Below, one piece after another: positions 44,944 through 56,979 of a stretch of 64,000 nucleotides of DNA. Position numbers and translations under genes: made by a program. Below the pieces are notes generated by a model, which saw nothing but the letters and a program-made list of their open reading frames with translations, searched no databases and had not been told where the DNA came from. The stretch covers positions 3,642,565-3,706,564 of the forward strand of contig CM022671.1 in NCBI GenBank assembly GCA_012295275.1, in the 5' to 3' direction. Positions within the stretch are counted from its first letter, which is position 1. Every line of letters starts with the position of its first letter. The stretch is from Chrysomallon squamiferum. Lineage: Eukaryota; Mollusca; Gastropoda; Neomphalida; Peltospiridae.

Positions 44944-47900
44944 CACACTGAATTCAAATTAAATTTACAGAATGGTACAATAGAATTCATACTTAAATTT
45001 ATTTCCTTTTTCAGGTCACATGATTTTTATATAAATTACGAGAATATGTTTTACTCAAACCTTTAATTGATCTGTAATATTCTACATTTATTTTTGCTGT
45101 TGATTTGTTTTTGTTATGTTTTTGCATTTTTCTTTTCCAGTTTTACATTTTGTTTTCACTTTTTTCTATGTTAAGTTAAAATAATTTAATAATTTTGTTT
45201 CATTTAAGATATTTTAATCATTTTAATAATAAAATTATAATAATAATTGTGTTTTTATTAACAAACATTTCACTTTAAATGTGTTTTTAAAGAATTTATT
45301 GTTTTTATGAGACCAGACCATACTAGCCTGAAGTTACAAATTGCTTAAATACTTGTAAACAAACAAATAAATAAATAAATTAAATAAATGAAAAGTATAA
45401 TTTCAAAATCAATATTATCTTATGTAAAAAGTTAAAGGTTTTGACCTATCAAAGTTAAAGTGTATAATCTTGTGATAGAATATCTTTGATTTTTGTTATT
45501 TATTATTTATTATTTGTTAATAAGTTAATGCAGAATACATTTTTTTTATTTTACTTATTATATCTATACTTAGTGTATGTAAAATTACTGCTTTAATTTC
45601 AAGTAAAGTATATACAAGAAAAAAAAAAAAATGTTCTGTTATAATCATTAGATAACTGGAACAGTAATTCAATTTTTTTTTTTTTTTTTTTCTTTTTTTT
45701 ATTTTTTTTGTATTTTTTTGAAATTATTATTATTTATTTTTTAAAAAAACTTATTTGTTACAGAAATTAACTTACTTGTTACAGAAATTAACTTATTTGT
45801 TACAGAAATTAACTTATTTGTTACAGAAATTAACTCTTTATGGATCAAAACTGTGGAATCGACTGCCACCAAGGGGAACTCAGGTGGAGATAACTGGTGC
45901 GACAAAACCTGCAATAGTTCACAAAAATGGGATGGTTTTCTTTGGCAATGATGAGAAGATGGTAAGTGGAGAGAAAATAAACACATAAATAAATAGATAA
46001 ATAAATAAATAAACAAATTTACAAAAAAAAAAAAAAAAAAAAAAATATAAAAAACTTATAATAAACATACTTATAAATTAATAGATACAATCTGCAAATA
46101 AATATTTACTTATGAATCAAATTGTAATATTATATTATAAATAACATCAAAATTTATCAGTAAAAACAGAAACTTTATTAAACTGATAATAAATAAATAA
46201 ATAAATAAAATAAATAAATAAATAAGTTATTATATGGAAGTACTGAATTTTTTTTTCTTTCTTATGTATAATGCTAAGAAGTTAGAGAAAATAAGTTTAT
46301 GAAAAATAGAAAAATATTTATCATTAATCTTAAACAAAGTCTATTTACTTATCATTGATCTTACAACACCAGCATCAAGCTTGGTTCCATTGTGATCTTC
46401 TTATCATCACATAACCAGAATCTATTTTAAATTTAAAAAAAATTAATATTTTGCAAAATTCAGATCAATGTCAGTCAGGTAAAGCTGGCTAGTGGGAAGA
46501 TGATTCCAGCCTCCAAGTTCGGGAAAGAAGATTCGTCCACTCAGAAAATTGAACTGACTCCCGAAGAAGAAAAAATGGTTGAAGTTTTAAAGGTTTGAAA
46601 ATTATTTTAACATTTTTAACCCATCTTTCTAACTTGGATATTTAAAAAACATATTTATGATATTTTAAAGATTTTTAATTAAATGTTTTTTTTGTTTCAG
46701 GAAGTTTGGGAAGGAATTCTCAACATTCCAGTCACAGACAGTACAGACTTCTTTAAATCAGGAGCAGGATCCATGGATGTTGTCAGGTATGGATTCAGCT
46801 GATGAATGTGTGGATCAAACTGATGAATGTGAGGATCAAACTGATGAATGTGAGGATCAAACTGATGAATGTGAGGATCAAACTGATGAATGAGTGGAAT
46901 GAACTGATAGATGTAATGTGTTGATTACATTAATGAATCCTGACTCATATGGATTTAACTGATGAAATTTTGTCATTAACAGATATGTTAACTGATTAAT
47001 TGACTCTTTTCATGTTATCAATTATAGATTAAAATGATCTATATTACAACAGTACATGTTTTGATTCAAATATTTTCTGATGGAATAGAGATATTACAAA
47101 TATTTAAAAAAAAAAAAAAAAAATTTTTTGTTTTTTGTAGACTGGTTGAAGAGGTAAAACAAAAGTGTGGTGTGAGACTGGAGACTGATGATGTTTACAT
47201 GAACACCGTGTTTGATGACTTCACCATGTGTGTAGTGCGACGTGGTCGAGGAATAGAAGACAAAGAACCATTCACGTTTGATGCTGTAAGTTTAAAACAA
47301 GACAGATAGTAGTATAGACTGTTTTTCTCCATTTTCTGTTGTTATTTTATTACTCTTATCACACATTTTTATTATTATAACATTATTAATGATGTTAGTA
47401 TTATTTTGTTATTATTGTTGTTATATTATTTTGTTATTATAATGTTATTGTAGTTGTTAACATTATTTTGTTATATTGTTATTTTTATTGTTGTTAATGT
47501 TATTTTGTATTGTTGTTAATATAAATTTGTTATTATTTTGTTAATATTATTTTGTATTGTTTGTTAATATTATTTTGTTATAGTTGTTAAGATTATTTAA
47601 TTATTATTTTGTTAATATTATATTACATTTATCATCATAATCATCATTATTTTTGGTTATTATGCTATATTATAAATGTGCTTCACTTTCTACATGAAAG
47701 GGAATTTTGTTATAAGAGTAACTCAATCAGCTGTATGAGCTGTTGACATTTGATAACAGCTAATACTGAAACAGCTGTTCTCTGACACTTGTCTCCTTTC
47801 TCTTAATTAATCATATTATATTACACAAACCTGTTTATGTGATGCAGTATAAAATTGTAAAATTTAGATATGTTAAAAATTCATTAAGCATGAAAATATA

Positions 47901-50468
47901 TTTATTTAATATATAGATAACTACAAATTCATTATTTATTCACTGTAATGAAGCATGAATATATGTTTATATATAAAGAAGTATTTATTTAATGTACAGA
48001 TAACTACACATATCAAAAATTTGTTATTAATTCACACTGTTGATGATAAAGCATGTGTATAAACTGAAGTGAATATTAACAAATGTTTATTTACTGTGCA
48101 GATAACTGTACATGTTAAATATTTGTTATTCATTCACAGTGTTGATGTTAAAGCATGTGTATAAATTGAAGTGAATATTAACAAATGTTTATTTACTGTA
48201 CAGATAACCATGCATTTTAGAACTTTGATATTCATTCAAAGTGCTGATGTTAAAGCATGTGTATAAATTGAAGTGAATATTAACAAATGTTTATTTACTG
48301 TACAGATAACCATGCATGTTAGATCTTTGTTATTCATTCACAGTGCTGATGTTAAAGCATGTGTATAAATTGAAGTGAATATTAACAAATGTTTATTTGC
48401 TGTACAGATAACTTTGCATGTTAACAACATGGACGTCAGTTTTCCACATCAGGCTTTCATTGACAACGAGTTTGTGGATTCTTCGGACGGACAGACATAT
48501 GAAACCATCAACCCAAATGATGAAAAAGTAAAACTGTCTTTTCTAGTTTTCATTTAACTCAGCTTTGTCTTTAATATTTACTTTTACTCAAAAATCAAAA
48601 TGAGAAAAATTTTGGATAATTCTTTTACTTGAAACCAACCTATGATAATAATAAATATAAGAAAAATATAATGAGAAATTATATGTTGTTCCCTGTTACA
48701 TGTAAAATTATTTTTACCTGAAAATGTTTATTTCAAAAAGAAAAACATTCACGTTAATATCTCAACAGATAAAGCAATTTTATTAGTAATTTACTCATTT
48801 ATTAACAATAATATAAAATATCAAGTTTGGATAATGTATTTAGGTTAATTTATTCACATTTTGAAGATCTGTAATTTGGATTTTATTCAGCTTGTTTTGA
48901 AAATAAAAATGGTTTGTTTTTCAGCCTATCTGTAAGGTTTCCTTGTCAACTGTGGAGGATGTACAGAGAGCTGTAGAAGCAGCCAGGGTAAGAAAAGTTA
49001 CATTTTTACACAGTCAAAACTTTGTGTTATTATTAGTTCTTTATAATTTGCTTTTTTGTGCTTTATTTCTAGAGATCATAAAACAGAGAATGCCAAATTG
49101 CTTTCTTTTTATTTATTTAATTTGCTAACTTTATTAATGAAAAGACACTGATTATAGATGGTAATACATGCTGCATATATATTTATTAAATGATTTCATT
49201 TTCTTTTTTAATTAACATTTACTTTAGCCATTAAGGATTATTTTTTCAGAGAGTGAATTCTAGACATTCTTTATTAAATTGACCTAACTGATTAAAAGCT
49301 GAATTCAGTAAAACTATAACAAGCACAATCTATAATCATGCACATCTGACTTCAGTCATCATTGTAATGTTGAAGTATTATAAACATTTCTGTTACAGGA
49401 GGCTTTCTATGAAGGGAAGTGGGGAAAGATGAATCCCAGAGACAGAGGTGAACTCATGTACAGGTAAAATATAACATTCATCAGAGGACAGAGTTTTTCA
49501 ACAATACATTTTTGTACTATTTTCTTTTAAAATTAAAACAAATGTTTTAGCACATTTAAAGCAATGATACATTCAGTTACTGGATGCATTTTCATTTCAG
49601 AGTTCTGTCGATATTTTGGAACAAACTGTATATTTATAGGTTTTATTTTGGTGTGTTTATATTATAGGTAGGAAATCAATGTATATACTCTGTGTGTATT
49701 CTCAAAATAATCTCTATCCATCTCCAAAAAATTATATCTGTGTCTGTATTAACAAAATAAATAGTAAGTTTGAGACAAAAAAATACATATAATTATCCTC
49801 TTCTGATTCAAAAATATACACACACAAGCAGACATACATGTACATAAATGCAGGCACACACACAAACACCCCTCCCCACACACACACAAACACACTCACA
49901 CACACAAACTCATGCAGACATACATTTACTGAACATTCCATCTAGATACATATATTCAGATATACTTAATGTATTTTAATGTATTTTAACATATATTTAT
50001 ATATTTCTGTGTTGCTCAGACTGGCTGACTTGATGGAGAAGCATCAGGAGGAGCTGGCGACTATAGAAAGCATTGACTCTGGTGCTGTGTACACCCTGGC
50101 CCTGAAAACACACGTTGGAATGTCCATACAGACCTTCAGATACTTCGCAGGCTGGTGTGACAAAATACACGTATGTTACAGTCTGCTTACAGCCACTTTT
50201 TTCACTTTTGTGTTTATTATTTATTTGTTTGTTTTATGATTTTAATGAAATGGATTAAATCAAAAATGACTTTTATTGTTATTATTATTATTATTTTTTT
50301 TTGACTTTTAAATTCAATGACATTTAATATTAATTTTTATTGTTTTTTTTATTTTATATTTTTATCATTATTGATTTGTAGTAAGTTTATTTTTATTATT
50401 ATTATTATTGTTATTATCATTATTATTATAGTTATTGAAATTGTTATTGTATTTGTTATTGTTACATT

Positions 50469-50500
<32 letters not shown>

Positions 50501-53500
50501 TGTTATTGCAGCAGTAAGTCAAGCTAACATTCTGTACAGTTTTCATTGTTAAAATTCTTTCCAGGGTACAACCATTCCAGTGAACCATGCCAGACCAAAC
50601 AAAAATTTGACGTACACAAAGAGAGAACCAATTGGGTAAAATCATGATTAGTTCTCAAATACGTCTCACAAATCGCTTTGTGTCATATTTTTCATTATAA
50701 ATACACATTTTTAATCAATACAAGTATTGTCTGTTTGGAATAGAAAACAGACATTGTAACTTTGGAAATTATTTAAAACATTCATTACAATTAAAATCAC
50801 AACATGTATAGACATCCACTTGTTTGTGTTTATGCTAATGATTATTTATATATATATTTATTTATAATATTATATATACTTGTATACTTATGAGCCACTT
50901 GACTTAAAGTAAATAATCTACTACAACAAAAGATCTAAATGTCAGTTTGTTATGTGAATGTGGCTTACCTCAGTTGATTCATACTAAAACAATTTGAGTA
51001 TTTATTCAAACGTGCAGTTTTGTTCTTTTTCTCCAGTGTGTTGGGATATTTGTTAATGTGGCTAATTCATGCTAGAACTGTGACACTTTACTCTTTATAC
51101 AAACATCTGCAGATATTTTGTTTCTTTTTTTCTCCCAGTGTTTGTGGAATTGTTGTGCCATGGAATTACCCTCTGATGATGTTGGCTTGGAAAATGGCTG
51201 CCTGTCTGGCTGCTGGTAACACTGTAGTTCTCAAACCTGCACAGGTAACAAAGCCTTCTCTTCTGTTTGTGTAATAATCTCTACACAGGTAACACAGTCT
51301 TCTCTTCTGTTTGTGTAATAATCTCTACACAGGTAACACAGCCTTCTCTTCTGTTTCTGTAATAATCTCTACACAGGTAACACAGCCTTCTCTTCTGTTT
51401 GTGTAATAATCTCTACACAGGTAATAAGTCTTCTCTTCTGTTTGTAACATACATCACAGCCTTCTCTTCTGTTTGTTTAATCTCTGTAATAATGCCTTCT
51501 CTTCTCTTTCTGTAATAATCTCTACACAGGTAACACAGCCTTCTCTTCTGTTTCTGTAATAATCTCTACACAGGTAACATACATCAGCCTTCTCTTCTGT
51601 TTCTGTAATAATCTCTACACAGGTAACACAGCCTTCTCTTCTGTTTGTGTAATAATCTCTACACAGGTAACACAGCCTTCTCTTCTGTTTGTGTAATAAT
51701 CTCTACACAGGTAACACAGCCTTCTCTTCTGTTTGTGTAATAATCTCTACACAGGTAACACAGCCTTCTCTTCTGTTTGTGTAATAATCTCTACACAGGT
51801 AACACAGCCTTCTCTTCTGTTTGTATAATAATCTCTACACAGGTAACACACATCTTCTCTTCTGTTTGTGTAATAATCTCTACACAGGTAACACAGCCTT
51901 CTCTTCTGTTTGTGTAATAATCTCTACACAGGTAACACAGCCTTCTCTTCTGTTTGTGTAATAATCTCTACACAGGTAACACAGCCTTCTCTTCTGTTTG
52001 TATAATAATCTCTACACAGGTAACACAGCCTTCTCTTCTGTTTGTATAATAATCTCTACACAGGTAACACAGCCTTCTCTTCTGTTTGTGTAATAATCTC
52101 TACACAGGTAACACAGCCTTCTCTTCTGTTTGTGTAATAATCTCTACACAGGTAACACAGCCTTCTCTTCTGTTTGTGTAATAATCTCTACACAGGTAAC
52201 ACAGTCTTCTCTTCTGTTTGTATAATAATCTCTACACAGGTAACACAGCATTCTCTTCTGTTTGTGTAATATCTCTACACAGGTAACATACATCAGCCTT
52301 CTCTTCTGTTTGTGTAATAATCTCTACACAGGTAACACAGTCTTCTCTTCTGTTTGTATAATAATCTCTACACAGGTAACATACATCAGCCTTCTCTTCT
52401 GTTTGTGTAATAATCTCTACACAGGTAACACAGTCTTCTCTTCTGTTTCTGTAATAATCTCTACACAGGTAACACAGCCTTCTCTTCTGTTTGTGTAATA
52501 ATCTCTACACAGGTAACACAGCCTTCTCTTCTGTTTCTGTAATATCTCTATACAGGTAACACAGCCTTCTCTTCTGTTTGTATAATATCTCTACACAGGT
52601 AACACAGCCTTCTCTTCTGTTTGTATAATAATCTCTACACAGGTAACACAGCCTTCTCTTCTGTTTGTATAATATCTCTACACAGGTAACACAGCCTTCT
52701 CTTCTGTTTGTATAATAATCTCTACACAGGTAACACAGCCTTCTCTTCTGTTTGTATAATATCTCTACACAGGTAACACAGCCTTCTCGTCTGTTTCTGT
52801 AATATCTCTATACAGGTAACACAGCATTCTCTTCTGTTTGTATAATATCTCTACACAGGTAACACAGCATTCTCTTCTGTTTGTGTAATAATCTCTACAC
52901 AGGTAACACAGCCTTCTCTTCTGTTTCTGTAGTAACCTCTACACAGGTAACACAGCATTCTCTTCTGTTTGTATAATAATCTACACAGGTAACATACATC
53001 AGCCTTCTCTTCTGTTTGTATAATAATCTCTACACAAGTAACATACATCAGCCTTCTCTTCTGTTTGTATAATAATCTCTACACAAGTAACATACATCAG
53101 CCTTCTCTTCTGTTTGTGTTTGTTTGTAATATCTCTATACAGGTAACAAAGCCTTCTCTTCTGTTTGTGTAATAATCTCTACACAGGTAACATACATCAG
53201 GGGAGATAAGTGTTATTTACCAAGGAGACTTGATTTATGTTTTTAATGTACTAACTTTTAAAATCGGCCAATAAAATCATTTTTGTGAGAGTGAGATAGT
53301 AAATTTCTTTTGACATGAACAAATACAATTATTATCCATTTTAGGTGCATTTTATTACATACATATGTCTTATATACATGTATATATATGTATGTATGTA
53401 TGTATGTATAAGTATATATATATTTAATCACTTTAATCACTTAAATTAAACAATTTTAAATTTTGAAACACACAGGTAACACCACTGACTGCTCTCAAGT

Positions 53501-54495
53501 TTGCTGAGTTGGTTGTGAGGGCAGGTTTCCCACCTGGAGTCATTAACATTCTACCTGGCTCAGGTGATTTTTTACATTCCTTAATTTGTTAATTTATATA
53601 CAGATTTAAAAATAACTTTATCCCCTTCTCCATGCAAAATAAAAAAAAGATTCAGCTGTTATTATAAAAAATGAGGGTAAGGAATTGACCATTATCACAG
53701 TGCCCTTTAATATCTTGCACTATAAAATTTTAGTTTTAAAATGTAATGTGATCAGTGAAATATTATTCTATATATGTATTGTATTATTTATCATTATAAA
53801 TGTTATTTTCAGGTGTACGTGTTGGACAGGCTCTGTCTGACCATCCAGACGTCCGAAAACTTGGTTTCACTGGATCCACTGCTGTTGGTAAAACAATCAT
53901 GTCCAGGTGTGAAGAAATGTTTTAGTGTTTCTTCTTTTGTTTATTTATTTATTTATTTATTTATTTATATTAGATTTTTGTAGCTTCCAATAAGTGAGTC
54001 AATTAATTGGATCTATGTTATTTAAATTTTTATAAAAAAAACCTAACTTTAAGTTTCATACTTTTAAATACCATGAAACAAGTTTTTTTTTAAATGGTAT
54101 CATAACAAGGATTGAAGTATGAATAATAATGGAAGCAGTAGTAAATTTTGTTAAATTTTCATTTCATTAAAAAAAAAAATATTGTTTACGTATATATAAA
54201 AATGTAGTAGATTTTAACACTCAAATAAAACACTTGTATGTATTAAAAAGGTGAAAAGTTTCTGTTTTAACATTTATTTTTAGTTGTGCTCGAGCCAATC
54301 TGAAGAAAGTGTCACTGGAACTTGGAGGAAAGTCACCACTGATTATTTTCAGTGACTGTGACTTGGACAAAGCTGTCAGAATGGTGAGTCACTGTGACAT
54401 GTGTCACTTGCTAAATCACTACACACTCACACACACACAAACACACACACACAGACACACACACACACAAACACACACACACAAACTCACAAACA

Positions 54496-54545
<50 letters not shown>

Positions 54546-55270
54546 CACATCTCCATAGAGTCTGTGTTTGAGAAACTTTAAAAATAAACATTATTGTTAT
54601 TTTATTTCTTTCTTTATTTTTTTAATTTATATTAAGGGCAGTGTTTGAAAAATATTTCAAAATTTTATTTTATTTTTTATTTATTTAAAATTTTTGAATT
54701 ATTTATTTATATATTTATTTATTTATTTGTATTAAGGGCTGTGGTGCAGTGTTTTTCAACAAGGGAGAGAACTGTATAGCAGCTGGGAGACTGTTTGTGG
54801 AAGAGTCGTTACACGACGAATACGTCAGAAGAGTGGTAGGTGTCATTTACATTCTGAAATTCATAGGTATGTACTGCCCTGCTACACTGAAAACTGAATT
54901 TAATTATAACTATAGCAAGCATGTGAATATATATGGATATGTATTATTTTAATATGTATGTATATTTGTGTATAGCTGAATGTGTGGGTATATAAATAAA
55001 TGCAAAGGTTTTTTTTTAATGTATTTGTTTCCTTCTTGTACAGATAGAAGAGGTGAAGAAGATGAAGATTGGTGACCCTCTGGACAGGTCAACTGACCAT
55101 GGTCCCCAGAATCATCGTGCTCATCTGAAGAAACTGCTAGACTACTGTAAGAAAGGGGTGGAGGAGGGAGCCACTCTGGTGTATGGGGGGAAACAGGTAG
55201 ATCGACCAGGTGAGTAAATAATATATATATCTGTGTGTGTGTGTGTGTATAAATATACATATATATATAT

Positions 55271-55354
<84 letters not shown>

Positions 55355-55708
55355 CATATACATACATCTATGTGTATATCTTCAACTATACAAAGTAACA
55401 AACACTAGAAAACTTACATTTTGTGTATATCAGTTTTTTTCTTGTATGTTGCATATTTTATACTTTTTTTGACAAATAATATTCCTTTTTTTTTTTAATA
55501 GGGTATAGCAAAGTTTAAGACTGTGTTGAAAAGAAAAAGTTAATAAAAATAATTTGAAAATTCTTGTGATTTTTTTTCAGGACTGTTTATGGAACCAACA
55601 ATTTTCACAGATGTCCAGGACAACATGTTCATTGCCAAAGAAGAATCATTTGGTCCAGTGATGATTATCTCTAAATTTATTGACGGGTAAACTACTTTCA
55701 CTTTTGTT

Positions 55709-55741
<33 letters not shown>

Positions 55742-55895
55742 GTATAAGTAATAGTAATAGTAATAGTAATAGTAATAGTAATAGTAATAGTAATGATAAT
55801 AATAATAATAATAATAATAAAATAATAATAATAATGATAATGATAGTAGTATTAATGATAATAATAATAATTTTAAAAATAATAATAATAGTAAT

Positions 55896-55944
<49 letters not shown>

Positions 55945-56979
55945 TAATGAAGATGATAATAACAATGTCAAAATTGTTGTCATTATAACTTTCAACATAA
56001 GGCTGCACTTTAGAATTGATTATTTTAGAAGTTACAGAACTGCATAAGGAACTTTTTAGAATTCATAACTGAAAAAACACCTAAATAAGTAGCAATTACA
56101 AACTGACGAGTGTGCAAACTAATATTTAACTAACTCTCCAGTGACATTGATGGAGTGATCCGGAGAGCTAACGACACGGAGTTTGGGCTGGCGTCGGGCG
56201 TGTTCACCACAGACCTGAACAAAGCGATGCACGTTGCTGACAGCATACAGGCTGGGACGGTGTTTGTCAACACCTACAACAAGACTGACGTCGCTGCGCC
56301 GTTTGGAGGGTTTAAACAGTCTGGGTTTGGAAAAGATTTAGGTAGTTTACAGTTTGGTGAATTTTTGTTTCTTGGATTTTATGTAAAAAAATATTCGGTT
56401 TCTTTTTTAAAGTTTAAATATTGATCTGTTGGATTTTTTAATTATTTAATTTTTTTTTTAAATTTCATATGGACATCAAAATGAATTTTACAAAAAACAT
56501 ATTTTAATAATTAATGAAATAGAATACATTTTTTTTTATTATAAAAAAATCAGAAAAGGAGATTAAATAATAATAATAATAATAATAATAATATTAATAT
56601 TAATAATAAGAAGAAGAAGAAGAAAAAAGAAGAATACTGTTTGTAATTACATGTGTTTTTAAGGAAAAATGTTATATTAATTCTATAAATCAAATCAGAC
56701 ATATTTTTATTTTTATTTTACACTATTAATGATCACAGTTCTTTTGCACATTGATATTATAAGATAATTAATAAAATTATAAAATTAACTAGCTTTTATT
56801 TTTTTTGTTAAGATTTATTAATAATTCATATTCTGGTTATTTCTTTTGTACAATATTAATGCTACAATATTAATATTCATGAGGTAATTAATATAATTAT
56901 GTATGCTAACCAATCAGGCGAAGAGGCTTTACACGAGTACTTGAAGACAAAGGCTGTGACTGTGGAGTTTTCTGTGTAG
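40222..56979 (+). CDS. ALDH1L1: 10-formyltetrahydrofolate dehydrogenase (ALDH1L), one frameshift in exon 4
   Basis: Converts 10-formyl-THF to THF and CO2 with NADP+. Exons: 40222-40348, 42699-42933, 43344-43509, 44048-44148, 44515-44604, 45827-45961, 46464-46592, 46701-46786, 47141-47285, 48408-48527, 48925-48987, 49399-49463, 50020-50170, 50565-50635, 51139-51244, 53476-53563, 53813-53906, 54284-54383, 54737-54835, 55044-55209, 55581-55686, 56142-56341, 56918-56979. The total of 2705 nt is one base short of 902 codons (human 902 aa). Formyltransferase domain, residues 1 to about 310: [11 protein letters not shown]106 in [19 protein letters not shown]142 in [10 protein letters not shown]. Carrier domain: phosphopantetheine Ser352 in [12 protein letters not shown]. 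Aldehyde dehydrogenase domain, about 410-901: [15 protein letters not shown], Glu670 in LELGGKSP, Cys704 in [10 protein letters not shown]. The ATG chosen matches the human start. Exon 1 begins at an acceptor (40206) and is open upstream, so an alternative leader is possible. Confidence 0.96.
41380..41625. repeat. Diverged ~170-bp duplication in ALDH1L1 intron 1
   Basis: Two segments share ttattaaa, a ggtctgag/ggtgtgag word and tttatgggatc in the same order, near 41400-41452 and 41572-41620. The rest of intron 1 (40349-42698) is otherwise AT-rich with (CATT)-type tetranucleotides and no coding sequence. Confidence 0.4.
42330..42660. repeat. ~108-bp tandem repeat before ALDH1L1 exon 2
   Basis: Two close copies each contain ttttatgtgaac, caaaaattatcaagatctta and tgtttgtccatcaatc, offset by 108 bp (42435 and 42543). 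A more diverged copy precedes them. The array ends in (CATC)n about 40 bases from the exon 2 acceptor. Confidence 0.85.
43131..43343. repeat. (GAAT)n, (TTTA)n and (GTTT)n block ending at exon 3
   Basis: Consecutive tetranucleotide arrays. The last, (GTTT)n, directly supplies the polypyrimidine tract of the ALDH1L1 exon 3 acceptor (tttgtttgtttag at 43343). Confidence 0.9.
44132..44135 (+). other. ALDH1L1: Probable single-base deletion in ALDH1L1 exon 4 (A run)
   Basis: As written, the exon reads [11 protein letters not shown] and ends in phase 2, incompatible with exon 5 (INWNQTAND, phase 0). If the AAAA run had one more A, the same bases would read YDAMIKKDKVE and meet a GAG|GTGGAT donor in phase 0, aligning with the human KKETAKINW and KKENAEISW segments. 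It is either an assembly error in a homopolymer or a real lesion. Confidence 0.85.
44900..44949. repeat. (CA)n microsatellite
   Basis: CA dinucleotides in ALDH1L1 intron 5, broken once by an extra A. Confidence 0.9.
45751..45840 (+). repeat. 21-bp tandem array of the ALDH1L1 exon 6 acceptor
   Basis: Four units of ttatttgttacagaaattaac place AG acceptors at 45763, 45784, 45805 and 45826, exactly 21 bp apart. The last is taken as the true site because it gives the family-length product. All four are in the same frame with no stop between them, so an upstream site would add KLTYLLQ once, twice or three times. Confidence 0.95.
46775..46905 (+). repeat. ~21-23-bp tandem repeat seeded by the ALDH1L1 exon 8 donor
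   Basis: The donor and following bases, gtatggattcagctgatgaa, are followed by copies such as gtgtggatcaaactgatgaa and then several gaggatcaaactgatgaatg units. The exon end atggatgt also resembles the unit's atgaatgt. The first unit is the splice donor itself. Confidence 0.85.
47890..48420 (+). repeat. 102-bp tandem array of the ALDH1L1 exon 10 acceptor
   Basis: AG acceptors in the context tgtacag|ataac (tgtgcag in one copy) lie at 47999, 48101, 48203, 48305 and 48407, spaced exactly 102 bp. The last is the true exon 10 start. Units share aaagcatgtgtataaa and gaatattaacaaatgtttat. A further, diverged copy lies upstream near 47920. In-frame TAA codons in the units mean use of an upstream acceptor would truncate the protein. 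Confidence 0.95.
50943..51145 (+). repeat. 102-bp duplication of the ALDH1L1 exon 15 acceptor
   Basis: A first copy ends tttttctccag|tgtgttgggat (AG at 51036) and the second is the real boundary, tttctcccag|tgtttgtggaat (AG at 51138). Flanking words align: tttgttatgtgaatgtggct with tttgttaatgtggct, and tattcaaacgtgcag with tatacaaacatctgcag. The 102 bases between the two sites are open in the exon frame. Confidence 0.8.
51236..53210 (+). repeat. ~44-bp minisatellite, about forty copies, ALDH1L1 intron 15
   Basis: The unit gtaacacagccttctcttct followed by gtttgtgtaataatctctac and acag repeats for almost 2 kb from the exon 15 donor (CCTGCACAG|GTAACA at 51244). Each unit joins a pyrimidine stretch, a taat word and CACAG|GTAAC. 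The exon 16 acceptor at 53475 has the same core, acacag|GTAACACC. Variants include gtaacatacatcagcc and copies with taatatctc. Confidence 0.97.
54428..54541. repeat. (CA)n microsatellite
   Basis: CA dinucleotides with few interruptions in ALDH1L1 intron 18. The following DNA contains attaagggcagtgttt (AG at 54636), a weak copy of the exon 19 acceptor region. Confidence 0.9.
55274..55348. repeat. (GA)n microsatellite
   Basis: An uninterrupted GA tract in ALDH1L1 intron 20, preceded by (AT)n. Its flanks do not match the GA-tailed repeat element. Confidence 0.95.
55709..55945. repeat. (TAA)n and (TAG)n-type trinucleotide block
   Basis: Trinucleotide arrays with mixed units in ALDH1L1 intron 21. 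ORFs through it encode poly-Leu or poly-Tyr and are not genes. Confidence 0.9.

Noticed and set aside
51236-53210. Regular ~44-bp repeats resembling a CRISPR array
   Set aside because: The repeats are head-to-tail with no unique spacers and lie in an intron of an animal gene; this is a minisatellite.
55137-55401. Minus-strand ORFs with Leu-Ser runs
   Set aside because: Antisense to ALDH1L1 exon 20 and a (GA)n tract; no independent coding signal.
55709-56008. Poly-Leu/Tyr ORF
   Set aside because: Trinucleotide microsatellite in intron 21.
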